DNA from: Pollenia angustigena
Lineage: Eukaryota; Arthropoda; Insecta; Diptera; Polleniidae
Assembly: GCA_930367215.1 (NCBI GenBank)
Contig: OV884056.1
Coordinates: 229,329,127 to 229,393,126 of the forward strand
DNA length: 64,000 nt
Reading direction: 5' to 3'
Shown: one piece after another, positions 34,630 to 46,004 of the stretch
Position numbering within the stretch: the first letter of the stretch is position 1
Layout: each line of letters starts with the position of its first letter
Notes under the pieces: model-generated
Told to the model about the DNA's origin: nothing
Databases searched by the model: none
What the model saw: the letters and a program-made list of their open reading frames with translations, nothing else
Position numbers and translations under genes: made by a program

Positions 34630-34960
34630 CAAAGGTGTTAGTATAGGTAAGCAGTTTCCCTGCGGGACATTTGTGTCAATTGCTTTTAAGGCACTTATCC
34701 CGTGACAAGTGAAAGCAGTTTTATAATAAAAAGGAACGAATTGTGATAGGTGAAAACAGAACATATCACTTAACTGGTGATAATGTGCAAAAAGTGTAGT
34801 TACTCCAGAAGGTAATTGACAAACAACTTGTCATGTAACTGGATATTGTCTGGGTAATGACTGATTGATTCTACCTGGTTCTATTACTTTAACTGAAGGG
34901 GATCCGCCCTAATAACATGGTTCATTTGGGACAATATTTGCGACATGCATTTTTTTAACT
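34630..34960 (+). repeat. Dispersed repeat, inverted partner at 46430-46800
   Basis: 'acatatcacttaactggtga' and 'gtagttactccagaag' (34750-34815) recur on the minus strand at 46660-46725 in the same order. Weaker similarity extends to 'ctatctggttctttta'-like wording. Non-coding. Confidence 0.6.
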
Positions 34961-35715
34961 GAAATTGAATGTGTCCATTTAGGTTGTTTCTGTGACCTGT
35001 TACAAAGCCTCAAAAATGTGCCAATTAACCCCCTCGTAGGACATCACCATGTTAAAGTGACAAGTCCCCTTCATATAAAGTGTTAGAACTCGAACCGCCC
35101 TGTCATAAATTGGCTAAATATCTGTTAACAGATTTATATATGAGGAGTCGCAGAACAAAATTACGTTTTTGCTTGTTTCAAATTCCTACAAAATGTAGGT
35201 ATGTTAATTTTGTCCCTTTAAAATTCTGCATGAACATGGTAAAATTTCGGCTACTTATCAATAGATGTATAAAACTGCAATAAGTCACCAACAAACAAAT
35301 TTTTTGTCGGAAAAAGTACGTTTTGGTAAAAATAAAATAAATTAATAAACTGATAGATTTATATCAACTCCTACAAAACAAAAATTGTAAAAAACCTTTT
35401 GACGAGAGAAAATAACTTCCTGAATAGAACATTTTGGCCACAGTTGAACTTTTTACATATCAAAAACTAATGTCAATTTGTTTTCGGATCTCTCTTTTAT
35501 CATCACGTGAAATCCAAAAGCTCTAAGCTTATAAATTCATAAGTCTGTCATAATTTCTATTTTTTTCTGAGGATCAATCTCAGTTCTAGTTTTATTTCTT
35601 GTAAAATGACACATTATTATTATTTCATTCAAGTTCTAAGGTGAAACATAGGGAAATGACAAAATGTTTCCAATAATTTCTTCTTAATGTTAACAATTTT
35701 ATTTCATTCCACGTT
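34961..35715. other. A+T-rich DNA, no gene recognised
   Basis: No recognisable motif; the frame at 35080-35283 is noise-like. Confidence 0.35.
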
Positions 35716-36410
35716 GTATACGCACTCCTAAGTTCCTTTTGAACTTGTCGTCCCCATATTCGAGCGGGCCTGCCTCTGCGTCGGCTACCCAGTATGTATC
35801 ATTTTAGGGCTTATTTGCAATATTTCCTCTAGGCTTCCTTAATGTATGACCTATCCAACGCCACTTTCTGCTTTTTTCATTTCATTATACATTGCACCTT
35901 TTCAATAGATGTTCGATTTTATGTTTGGCAATGCTTTTGCAAGATTCTCCTAAGACACCTGTTGGCGAATGCATGGATTGTGCCAAATACTCTTGCAGAT
36001 ATATTCCAAGATTCGCTCCATTGGAGTTGAATATACGTACTTTGGTTCTATATTAAATATGTGATGATTTTCAGACGTAATCGAAGACTCTTGCTTTTTT
36101 CATCCGACTATTTGTGTCCATTTCGAAGCCCTCGGTGGATGTTAATATGCTACCAACATAAAAAATTCCATTATTGCTTCCAGTGGTGTGTTGCCTAATA
36201 TTAGTGGTGTTGTATTTCCGGTATTAATGCTCAAGGATTTGGTTTTAGAGCTATTGACTACAAGACCGGTTCTTTTAGCGTACTCTTTTACTTGGCTTAG
36301 TGTGTTGTGCATGTTGGACTTTTGTTGAGTTAAAAGACATAAGTCATCTGTGTAGCCAATATCCTCTAACCGGCTGTTGAAGCCACAATACCATTAGATT
36401 CCTTAGTCGC
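35716..36410 (-). pseudogene. LINE reverse transcriptase C-terminal relic (YTDD type)
   Basis: Minus-strand translation gives YTDDLCLLTQQKSNMHNTLS, then YAKRTGLVVNSSKTKSLSIN and GNTTPLILGNTPLE. Further on, WRWIGHTLRKPRGNIA lies near the 3' end. YTDD stands where the RT catalytic YADD/FADD box is expected; GLVVNSSKTK and WIGHTLRKP are typical post-catalytic blocks of LINEs related to L1/CR1/RTE-type elements without RNase H. There are multiple stops and frameshifts. It is distinct from both the jockey-like LINE at 21 kb and the RNase H-bearing LINE at 39 kb. The clade remains uncertain. Confidence 0.65.
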
Positions 36411-36785
36411 AGCTAGCATAATTGCATCTGATGTCAGAGATGAAAATCCAATATTGAAATTGGTTGAACAAATTTTACGAAATAAAATTTTACTTATTTT
36501 TGAACTACGATCAGCAGATTTATTGTATATTGCAATCCTTTTGGCAATAATAAGTCTACAGTTATATAAAGTTTATATTGAAGGCCCAACCATAATATGC
36601 ATAAGCTAGCTTAAGCTACTGTCAAAAATTAACGAAACTCCTGTCAAATGCATTTAAAAAACAAAAGCAAAATCAAAAATATCTGATTCCATTGGTAGTG
36701 GGCGCTCATGTTTGCTTAAAGCAAATGATAGTTTCTAATAAATTAACGAATATTTTCTTTAATTTCAATATGGTTTGGCACATAA

Positions 36786-36990
36786 CGAGCCCTTACCGCA
36801 AAAAAAGCTTAAGCGACAAAAACACAACTTTACAGGAGCAGTCTTTTTTTAAATTTTATATAAAGGCTGTCGCTTAAGCTAAACCTGTTTTTGCTACAAA
36901 ATCACAACGATACGGAGATGATGCAAGTATTGCCAATAAGTTATTTTATTAAAAAAAAAAATTGGAATTTATATTTGCGGTAAGGACTCG
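36786..36990. repeat. MITE with 'cgagcccttaccgcaaaaaa' ends
   Basis: The left end reads cgagcccttaccgcaaa and the reverse-complemented right end reads cgagtccttaccgcaaa. Another member at 60953-61216 has the same ends and an internal 'ttgcatcatctcc' block in inverse orientation, matching 'ggagatgatgcaa' here. Non-coding. Confidence 0.75.
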
Positions 36991-38229
36991 ATATAGTTTA
37001 CATGTATCCGCATTTGCTTAAGCCAGCTCATGCACAAAATTGCCATTAGATTGATTGTAATTAACCTGAGTAGAAGGAAAGGAATTTGTAAAAGGACATA
37101 AAAAAATTTTAGCTCATGTAGGTTTTAAATCGGTTTGAGATTACCTTAATTCAACTTAACAAAAAGTGGCAAAAACAAGGAAAAGAGTGCGTTTAAAAAA
37201 ACATTTAAAAAGTAAATTTTCCTATGCAAGAAATTTTTTAAACCCAATTTTCTTGGTTAAAAAAAAACATGGTATCTACACTTTTTCTAGAAGATTTCAA
37301 CCTCAATATTATAAAAATAGCAAAAAACCAATTTGTCCAAAAATGCGAAATAGTATGTTTATTTTGTTTTGCGGCTCCTCGTATCGTCGCCTTAAATGCA
37401 AACGGACGCAACTACCTTTTAATTTTTTTTACAGGAGAAGCAAAAAACATTACAGAATCAATAAAAATAAAGATTTCTTAGAGTTTGAATTTCTAAAAAT
37501 AAAGTCTTAATTTTTTGTGCAGTGTCGTGCATCAGCATTAAAACTGACGATATACTGATTGTGGTGGCACTTCTTTACTATAATGTTTACTATGACAAGG
37601 AGATCAGTCTTGCTGCAGGGTATTTAAGGTTTCAACTCCATTCCATAGTTTATATTTTATCTTATTATAATTTGATTAAAAGCAAAATAAAAAACTTTTA
37701 TTGAGGATAGCAATAAAAAATAATTAAAATTCATTTTGATATTTTAATGTTGACTATTTATTACAACTGATTATTAAAAGAGTAATTAAAAAGCAATTAC
37801 TGACTGTCTAATCATCTGATATGCATAATGGCGTATAAAATAATTCGTATTTGTGAGCTTTAAAAACTTATTTTATTAATAATTTAAATAAATATTTAAT
37901 TTTTAGTACTTTTTGCTTATTAAGAAGAAATATTTTTCCTATGGTTGAAAAAAAAAAAGAAAAGTTAAACTTAAATTCAGAAAGGAAAACTTTTGCAACG
38001 TTAAAAATGTTTTAAAGAGGTTTTTAAACATTTTCAGTAAACGAATATCACAAAAAGTTGTAAAAGCAAATATCTTCAATATAAATAAATATTTTTGTTA
38101 TGAAAAATCTGCTAATTAAATTTTAATTATAATGCAGAATTATTTATGCTGTGTACATTCAACACAAACAAAAAGCACAATTTAAATTTATTTTTTATTT
38201 TCCACTTTATTCATTGAAAACGTTGTTAA
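36991..38229. other. A+T-rich DNA, no gene recognised
   Basis: The 114-codon frame at 37166-37510 is Lys/Arg/Phe-rich, starts at GTG and has no recognisable domain; I treat it as noise. Confidence 0.45.
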
Positions 38230-38240
38230 ATTAAATTATA
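38230..38240. repeat. Target-site duplication of the 38-kb LINE, left copy
   Basis: ATTAAATTATA recurs at 39898-39908. Confidence 0.8.
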
Positions 38241-39897
38241 GGTTAGGTTAGGTTAGAGTGGCCGGTCACAAAGACCCCGCATAGACCAAATAGGTCCTTA
38301 GCGTTACCACGTTTTACGATAGTCCACAGAACAATATTAGAAAAAGGCCATTCCTATGTAATGGTACTCAGAGTACCCCACACTCTCTTGACGAATGCCA
38401 GGAGTTTCATTAACCCAATTGCGGAGACCTCCCCGATACTTTGGAAGTAATGATCTCCAAGACAATGCGCCCTGGAGCGCACGAGTGCCGGGCAGTAGCA
38501 GAGTAAATGCTCCACTGTCTCCTTTTCCCCTGGGACCCCACAGAATCTACAATTGTCACTATTAAACCGCCCCGCCCTCTGGGCGTTTACCGCAGTCCAA
38601 CAATGACCCGTCAAAAAACCTACCAGAAGTCTACATTCCCTTCTCGATAGCGACAGAAGAATTTTTATCGACTCCGGATCATAGGATCCCCACATTACCT
38701 TGGAGACCCTACACGTTCTGGTGTTTTCCCAAATCGCCTCTGATTTCCTCCGAATAGCAGAGTCCGTATCTCTCCTTATATGCTGAATTGGAGCCGGAAT
38801 GGCCATCAGCCTTTCGTATGGTAAATGGACCCCGCGTTTCGCCAATTCATCCGCCTCCTCGTTGCCTTCTATGCCCTGGTGGCCGCGAACCCAATAGACG
38901 TGAACTCTCCTATTCGCACAGAGTCCATCCATCGAGTCCCTAAACTCCTGGACGATCGAAGAGTATGAATAATCAGAGGTTATCGCCCTGATCGCCGCCT
39001 GACTATCGATGAAAAAATTCACGTGCGAGTTCCCAGCAATGGAATTACGTGCCAAATCAGCAGCCATCTTGTCCGCAAATATTTCCGCCTGGAATATGCT
39101 GCAGTATTCGGGAAGCTTATAAGATTCCCGAATGCCCAGTTCCCAGAAATAGACTGCAGCTCCAACTCAGTCCTCCATTTTGGAACCGTCAGTGTAGAAA
39201 TTGAAGGTCCCATGGCTAGATCGGAGTCCTGCCAACCAGCCGTCCTCCTCCAAGGTAACTCGCGGTTTCCTTCCAAGTGTCAATCTCGGAATGGTGTAGT
39301 CACTGCTACAATCTATTCCCCTTATAATACTGTCATGACCATAAGGTCCGTATGCAAACTGTCCCGTCGCCCTTAAGCGGATCGCAGACTTCCTCGCCGT
39401 TCCTTCTGCCACTAGATGGATCGGTTGCAAGTCCAGGATCACATCCAGTGCCGCAGTTGGTGTACTACGCAAGGCACCGGTGATACTAAGTTCGGCGAGT
39501 CTCTGTACTCCCGTTAGCATATTCCGGTACGATTTCTTAGCCAATGCCGTCCACCATACAAGTATCCCGTAGAGTAAGATTGGTCTCGCCACCGATGTGT
39601 AGAGCCAATGTGTAAGAGCAGGGGTTAGACCCCACGTCTTGCCCAGCATTCCCTTACATGCGTAGAGCGCATTCGTTACCTTTTTCACCCTCTCCTCCAC
39701 ATTCAATCTTCACGACAGTTTGCTATCCAGTATTATCCCAGGTACTTTGTGTGGTATTGGAGTTTCCGGCTAGTACCCCCTAGTTTTCGTAAATAGTACT
39801 AGGTCCGTCTTCTCGGGATTAACTCCCAGTCCTACTCCGGCTGCCCACTGGTTGATCATCGCCAGCGTAGCCTCCATTACAGAACAAATAGTATTAC
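38241..39897 (-). mobile_element. 5'-truncated LINE (LOA/I-like) with RT end and RNase H
   Basis: It is read on the minus strand. The end of the reverse transcriptase comes first, with AGVGLGVNPEKTDLVLF (about 39840-39790). The thumb region follows from 39706 (YACKGMLGKTWGLTPALTHW, LLYGILVWWTALAKKSYRN). An RNase H domain comes next, with FYTDGSKMED near 39167, then FFIDSQAAIRAITSDY and VYWVRGHQGIEGNEEADELA, and a C-terminal Cys/His motif CRFCGVPGEKETVEHLLCYC. There is a frameshift between FYTDGSKMED and the rest of RNase H, and stops near 39770 and 39715. The 3' end is (TAACC)n. An 11-bp duplication ATTAAATTATA flanks the copy. The endonuclease and RT core are absent through 5' truncation. 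Confidence 0.9.
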
Positions 39898-40162
39898 ATT
39901 AAATTATAAGTTGATGCAATCAATTTTCCAAAAGAAAACTACTTCTGTTTGGAGTCAGCAAGTTCTTGTACATTGAAAAAGTTCATCCTACGTCTACAGA
40001 TGTTAAGGGACCATATTTAAAATTGAGTATTTTCTCTGTAGTATATTTTATACGATTGGACAATATCTTTAAGTACCGAAAATCCTAAACTTTCTAATAA
40101 AACTGATTTAAATTTTTTTTATTAATTTTGTCTTCTATATCCTCTAGAACACCGGTCAATTT

Positions 40163-40296
40163 TCTTAATTTTTTTTTTAATCCCGCGAAGCTCAACGCTT
40201 GTCTGCAGGAATGAAACCAGATTCTCTGGCAGGAATCGAGCCCGCAACCTCGGCGCTGATAGACTACCTCACTACCAGCTAGCCTACCGGGGCACC
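40163..40296 (-). mobile_element. tRNA-derived SINE, second copy
   Basis: Minus-strand sequence opens gtgccccggtaggctagctgg, carries 'ggctcgattcctgcc' as the B-box region, and ends in an A-rich tail (plus-strand poly-T at 40168-40178). It is homologous to the copy at 9795. Confidence 0.75.
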
Positions 40297-40484
40297 CACG
40301 GTGTTCATAACTATATTCACTTGGAAAACCAATGAAAGATTTTTGTTTCGAATTTTGTTACAACTTCGTGTAAAAACCCAAAATTTGCAGAAATCACTTT
40401 CAGAAAAATTCTTAATAGCTTAAACTATATTCAAAAAGCAAAAAAACCGTAACTATACCAAAAACTCTAGTTTTTTGTATAGAA

Positions 40485-41330
40485 ATGTGAAACCGCGGTT
40501 TCGGTTTTAAAATTATTAAAACCGGTCGATTTCGGTTCGGTTTTCGGTTTTGAAAATACCAAAGTTAAATTTATACATAAACATATATATTTTTTTGCAT
40601 GTTATACAATTTTTTTATTTGTTTCAATTCAGGTACTTTTATTCGCCCTTAAGTGTGTACCTGGGCATTTTTGGACTTTTTTCCAGTTTTTTTTTTATAT
40701 AATTATTAAATGTATTAGAACGAAACTTTATGTACTCCTCAATTTCGCAATTGGCCAAATGACAATTTTGTGAATATTCTATCCACCTGGGCCTGGCCAG
40801 GCCCTTCCCTAAAATATATGTACTGCAGTAAATAGAATCAAAATGAAACGTTTCAAAAAGCATACAAAACACATAAGTATTCTTTCTTTTCTGGTTTTTT
40901 AAGAAAAATTATTTTATATCCTAACAATATGTTCCTGCTATAGCCATAAAACTCTATACATATAAAAGTAGTCCCAGCCTTGCCCAGGGGTTCGTTAGTG
41001 TGAGTTTTTTCTATAGCCACAAGAAACTCCATACAAAATTCATGTGGCCCAGGTGGCAGTTTATGCCTCACAAATAAGATTTGATAACATTTGTTCTTCT
41101 TTGTATTATTTTGAGTTTTAAGAATTGTGAAATACCTTGTCATTGTTGAAGGCTGTTATGCATAAAGTTTTTGCATATGAAGTATGATGTTTAATTTACA
41201 ATTTCTTCAAGCATAAATACATTGTTAAAGTAAAAGCTAAACCGAGGTTTTTTTTTTGTCGGTTTTTGGTTTCGTTTTTTGGGCATTTAAAACCGCGGTT
41301 TCGGTTTCGGTTAAAACCGAACAGCAATCC
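40485..41330. repeat. Segment bounded by cggttt-rich repeats
   Basis: 'aaccgcggtttcggtttt' lies near 40491 and 'aaaaccgcggtttcggtttc' near 41289, with 'ttcggttcggttttcgg' runs inside. These may be ends of one element about 0.84 kb long. The minus-strand frames inside (40639-41143) match no family that I know. Confidence 0.45.
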
Positions 41331-41384
41331 CTACCAAAAACGTTACTTTGTGCAAAAACTATATTCAAAAAGAAGTAAGACCAT

Positions 41385-41815
41385 ATAAACTTTGATAGTA
41401 GAAAGACGTTACAGAAAGAGTATTATTGTATGAAGGGACTGTGTAACGGAGGAGTTCGATCGTTTAATAGTTTCTGATAGGCAGAAATTGCCCCCTATCT
41501 CCCCTCGTGGTCCTTTTATTAAAAAATGCTTACCTTACGTTTCCATATAACTATGGATCTATCTACATGTTTTAAATTTCATTAAAATTGGTTTGATATT
41601 GTGCACAAAGACCCAATTCCGGAAAGCAGCTTGTATTGTAGCTATATGAAATTTTGGACCGATACGCCCTTATGCCAATTAGTACCTATTATCTTTAAAA
41701 TTGCGACCTGTTCTTGCGCACAAGGTTACGTGGACATCATCGGTGTACATAAGGACCAGTATTTAAAGGTGTTACACACATCAGCACAAATGTAAATAAT
41801 ACCCCGATATTGCAA
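41385..41815 (+). repeat. Dispersed repeat family A, diverged copy
   Basis: It shares 'catataactatggatctatc', 'ttgcgacctgttcttgcgca' and a 'cacatcagcacaaatg' end with the other copies. Confidence 0.55.
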
Positions 41816-42114
41816 AAATAACTAAAAAAGCCGATATTGCGAAAATAAGCAAAACAAAAAAGCCCTAACAAATATAGATTATTTTCTATGTTTTTTGTGA
41901 TCGGAATTTGTGTTCAATAAAAATCATTTTTCTTGTAAACCAAAAAATATGCATAATGTAAAAATGTTAAGTAGAGGAATTCAAGTGTGGAGTGTATAAT
42001 TTCAAATTCAATCATCGGAATGTCACAATATTTTTAAATAATAATAGTAATTATCGACGCAAATTGAGTTTTTATATTTGTATTCTGCGAATATTAAAAA
42101 TTGATATTCGTAAC

Positions 42115-43108
42115 CAGTGTTTAAATTGCTTGCTTTAAAATAGCAACAGCACCAAAATTTTTGCTTTGTTTACATTTTTTGCTGCAAATTAAAAAACTGT
42201 ATTTTTTCAATGCCTTTTATTACTTTGATAGAGAGTAAGCAAAAGCAAAAAAGCAAAAGCAGAAAAAGAGAGAGTAAATAATTTTTTTAGTCTCGCTATG
42301 TGTATGCTCTTTGCTTAATCAGTCAGCAACGCAACAACTTAAGTAAGTAATAAATTTTGTTTAAGTTTTTTTTTGGCTTTTCATGCGCTTAAAGTCAGCA
42401 AGTTAACTTCTTTGCTGTTGCTGGCTGGCACTTCATACATATATTTTGAATATTTTAAATTTCTTAGTATTTTTGCAGAAAGAATGTTTAAAGATCATTA
42501 CCGTTAGATGCTTTTTTTTTGCAAAAAAACTAATTTTTGTTCTTTTATTTAGTGAGTTACGCAAAACCATATTTTTAGGTACCTATTTCTTTAATGTTTT
42601 TAGTATGTTTTCTCAATAAATACGAAAATACATATGCAAATAAATAAAACTTCACATGTTAGATTAAAAACTCTATCACTTTTAAACATATGTATGTGAG
42701 CAAATTTTGCACATAGCTTGGTCATTATCAAAATCAAAATATTTTTCAATTATTCTTCGTTTTACACGCGGCGCCATAATTCTTAGTTCTTACCGTCAAA
42801 GATTTTTTCAAAACAAATTTCTGCAACAGCAAGCAACAGCGATCAAGTCAAAAAAATGTTAAACAGCCAGCCAAGCCACTACATAAAAAAAAAACAAAAA
42901 CATATTACTTACAGCAACAGCATTTTTTTAGTAGTTGCTTGACTGAATGTTTAAACTTTAAGCTGAGAACATACACATAGTGACAGTAAATACATTATTA
43001 ACTCTCACTTTTTCTGCTTTTGCTTTTTGCTTTTACTGTGTTCTTTTTCTTAAGTTAAGTTAAGCAATTACAAAAGCATTAAAAATAGTCAAGCATTTTT
43101 AAACACTG
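42115..43108. mobile_element. hAT-type non-autonomous foldback, 994 bp
   Basis: The ends are CAGTGTTTAAA and, reverse-complemented on the right, CAGTGTTTAAA. An identical 8-bp duplication TTCGTAAC lies at 42107-42114 and 43109-43116. CAGTG ends with an 8-bp duplication are the hAT signature. The two ~330-bp arms are imperfect inverted repeats (for example 'gcaaaaaagcaaaagcagaa' against 'ttctgcttttgctttttgc'). No transposase is encoded, so mobility would depend on a related autonomous hAT. Confidence 0.85.
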
Positions 43109-43116
43109 TTCGTAAC

Positions 43117-43909
43117 ATTACGATTAATTATAACTTATACGCACAGTACCATCTAAATACTCCAATAATGCGCTGAATTGTATGCTGCACTTTTATAAAA
43201 AAGTATGTCGATATTTAATATCACTCATACGCCTTATATAGATTTCCTTACTAAATTAATGCAAAAAAGGTATGCTACAGTTTTTGTGGGCTTGCTTGTT
43301 TTTTTTATTATTTACAAGAATTGTAAGTGCTCGTTAAGAATTAGGAAAAAATACGTTTTGTCAAGAATTTTTAAATCCCAACCAAAAAACATTAACATTT
43401 ATTATTCTTGGAATATTCTCACAGTTTTCCTTTAACAAAGCTGTGTAAAAAGCAAATAAATTGCATGCATTGAATCTAAAAAAATAAACAGAATTAACAA
43501 ATGCATGCTGAATTTATCCAAAAATACCATATGCGTCTTATTTTTTGAGTAAAGGATAATCGTTAAAATCTATTAAAACTATGTTCCCCTTATTCAACAC
43601 TCAATAATGCTGATGTGAAACATACAGCCCTGATGAAATAAACAGGTAGCATAACAACCCCAGATGACGATTTTTTGCTCTTGAATTGTTTTATCTTACG
43701 CCAAAGTTTTGTGAATTGGCTAAAAATGTATTTATTTTATCACGTTCAGCGGCACCCTTTGTATTTTGTTTAAAATATTTTTTTAAGTATTTTGGTTAAA
43801 ATGCTGTATTTGTTGCCGCAGCGATGCCACCTGCATTATTTCACCGTGGTACAAATGCCAAAATAAAATGTTTGAGTAGTTGAGCTTAAAAGTTTTTTCT
43901 TATATTTAT
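43117..43909. other. A+T-rich DNA, no gene recognised
   Basis: Noise frames only (for example 43205-43435). Confidence 0.4.
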
Positions 43910-43913
43910 ATGT

Positions 43914-46000
43914 CTGTGGCCGTATGGAATAACTAGCTAACTCCACTTTTTGTGAAAATTAAGAATACACAAAAAATGGAAAGTGTGTTTCATTTACTAT
44001 CACTCTGTCGGATCGAAATTTCGATATAGTTCCTCATTTAATAGTTATTTGAAAAACAAAAATCAGAAAAATATAAATTTTTATGTAAAAACTAGATAAC
44101 TCCATGCATTTTTTGAAAAAACAAGCTAACTCCATAGTCTCTTAGAAAACAGAAAAATTAGAAGTTTAAAACGGTGTTGTCTCGAAAACTTAGAGCCAAA
44201 GAGCGATATAGAACAAATTCGGGTCAAAATGTTGAGCCTAAAAATTGCAACTATAGAGAATTCAAAGAAAATATTTATGCATTCGTTATATGCATATTAT
44301 ATCTTTTCTACCCGAAATCTTTCCGAGTAATAGTTTTTAGCCCATATAGATCTACCGTACCCTATGTGGTACAGCTACTTTGAAAAATGTTTTAACATAC
44401 TCATTTTTATTTGTTTCTGTTGCAAAGCTAATACGTACAAAAATAATAAAAACAATTTTTATCTAGTTTTTTTTTCTAAGAATAAATTTTTGAATCTGGA
44501 AGACAAACTTTATTAAAAAATGGAGTTACCTAATTTTTATATAAGACCTTAAAATAAGATCAAATTAACTGCCTGGCCCATGATGTCGACAAGAACATAT
44601 CTTTCGTATATTTATATTGAAAACAAAAAGAATTTTAGTTTTCTATTATTGTTTTAAATATAAATTTCTTTATTTTTAAATTAATCTAAGAACATATTCA
44701 TATTTTTGCACTTAACGATATTTAATACTAATAAAATTTTAATATTATAAAAGTATTTTTCTGCAACCTTGACGATCTTCTCAATGTTAAATGTGCATCA
44801 ATAAAACTTCTCTTGAGCTTTTTCTGCCTTGATTTCAGTTTGTTTTCTGAAGTATTTATTTCTAAATTTACGAGTTCTTTGTCCGATTGCTTGATCACGT
44901 TTTGCTTCCTTTTATTTTCTTCCGTGCTGCCTTGTGGTCAAGGTCTGGGGTCTAATCACCGCATTCGATACTATTGATCGGATGTTTTTGCATACGACAG
45001 ACACTGACGTATCAAATGAAAACTCGATAAATGTAATGTCGAGTTACTCGATAACAAATGCTATTTTTTCAAATTCCATAATTTTCATTCGATAATGAGT
45101 TTCATGATACCAAAATAAATAATTTCGATCGATTTTACTCGATCTCGTATGCGGTGATTAGACCCCTGGATCTAAGTTTATGTTAGTCGGTCGCATTTTT
45201 GATTTTCTTGTCTTGATTTTTATATTTTTTGCACGCACCTGTAACTATTACGTTTATTTTTATCAAAAACATAAAAAACAAAGTAGAAGCGTAAGACATT
45301 GTTTTTAAACTAAAAAGCTAAAAACGATCTTATTACCAAGTTTAGTATAAAAATTTAACGGAACACCTTTTGTTTAAAATTTTAATATGTATTAAAATAA
45401 AATGAACCACAAAGTCAATAGCTCTTTTTCAGGTTCAATCTATGTTAAACCGATTATAACGTTAATCAACGTCCTTAATACTGGCCAATTCATTTCATAA
45501 AATCAAGAAGGTTAAACCTTTTAATTATGTTTATGCATAAAAACAGACAAAAACTCAGCTTATTTTTTGATGTATAAGCATAAAGAGAAAAAAATATTTT
45601 TTTGGAAAAACTGGATAACTCCAGTTGTTCTTAGAAAAAACGGGTAAATTAACGTGTTGAGTCAAAAAGTTAATGTTTTTCCACAAATCATTACTTAAAT
45701 TGCCTTAATTCCATAAAATACTAATATAATTTAAGAAAAAAATATTTTTTCGGAAAAACTAGATAACTCCATTTTTCGAAAAAACAAGATAAGTGACATT
45801 GATTTTCGTTTTAATGTCCAAAAATCAGTTAAATGGTACCTTAAATCTCTAACTGAATCTAAAACATTGTTTTGTTTAATGCGCATGCATAATAACATAA
45901 ATTCATATGAAATAATTAGCGAAATATGTTTAAAACTTTAAATGTGTTTTTCTCGTGTTTTCAAAAAATGGAGTTATCTAGTTTTTCTATGCGGCCACAG
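43914..46000. mobile_element. 2.1-kb TIR element with repeated 'taactcca' blocks
   Basis: The left end reads ctgtggccgtatggaataac and continues 'tagctaactcca'. The reverse-complemented right end reads ctgtggccgcatagaaaaac and continues 'tagataactcca'. ATGT flanks both ends (43910-43913 and 46001-46004). The 'aaactagataactccat' block recurs inside near 44088, 45608 and 45755. No transposase is recognised. A MITE (44947-45166) and a fragment of the 30-kb repeat are nested within. Confidence 0.75.
44947..45166. repeat. Nested MITE with 'ggggtctaatcaccgcat' ends
   Basis: The left end ggggtctaatcaccgcat and the right end, reverse-complemented, are identical over 18 bp. The interior repeats 'tcgata/tcgat' motifs. 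A related end occurs at 31205. Confidence 0.8.
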
Positions 46001-46004
46001 ATGT

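Noticed and set aside
37166..37510. 114-codon frame, basic and aromatic-rich
   Set aside because: It starts at GTG, is Lys/Arg/Phe-rich as expected of translated A+T-rich DNA, and shows no domain. A second frame overlaps it.
39023..39376. 117-codon plus-strand frame
   Set aside because: It is antisense to the RNase H-bearing LINE, whose minus-strand reading is clearly the real one.
40853..41143. 96-codon minus-strand frame with an apparent KLPPGPHEFCMEF stretch
   Set aside because: No family is recognised and it lies within a repeat-bounded segment; not enough evidence for a gene.
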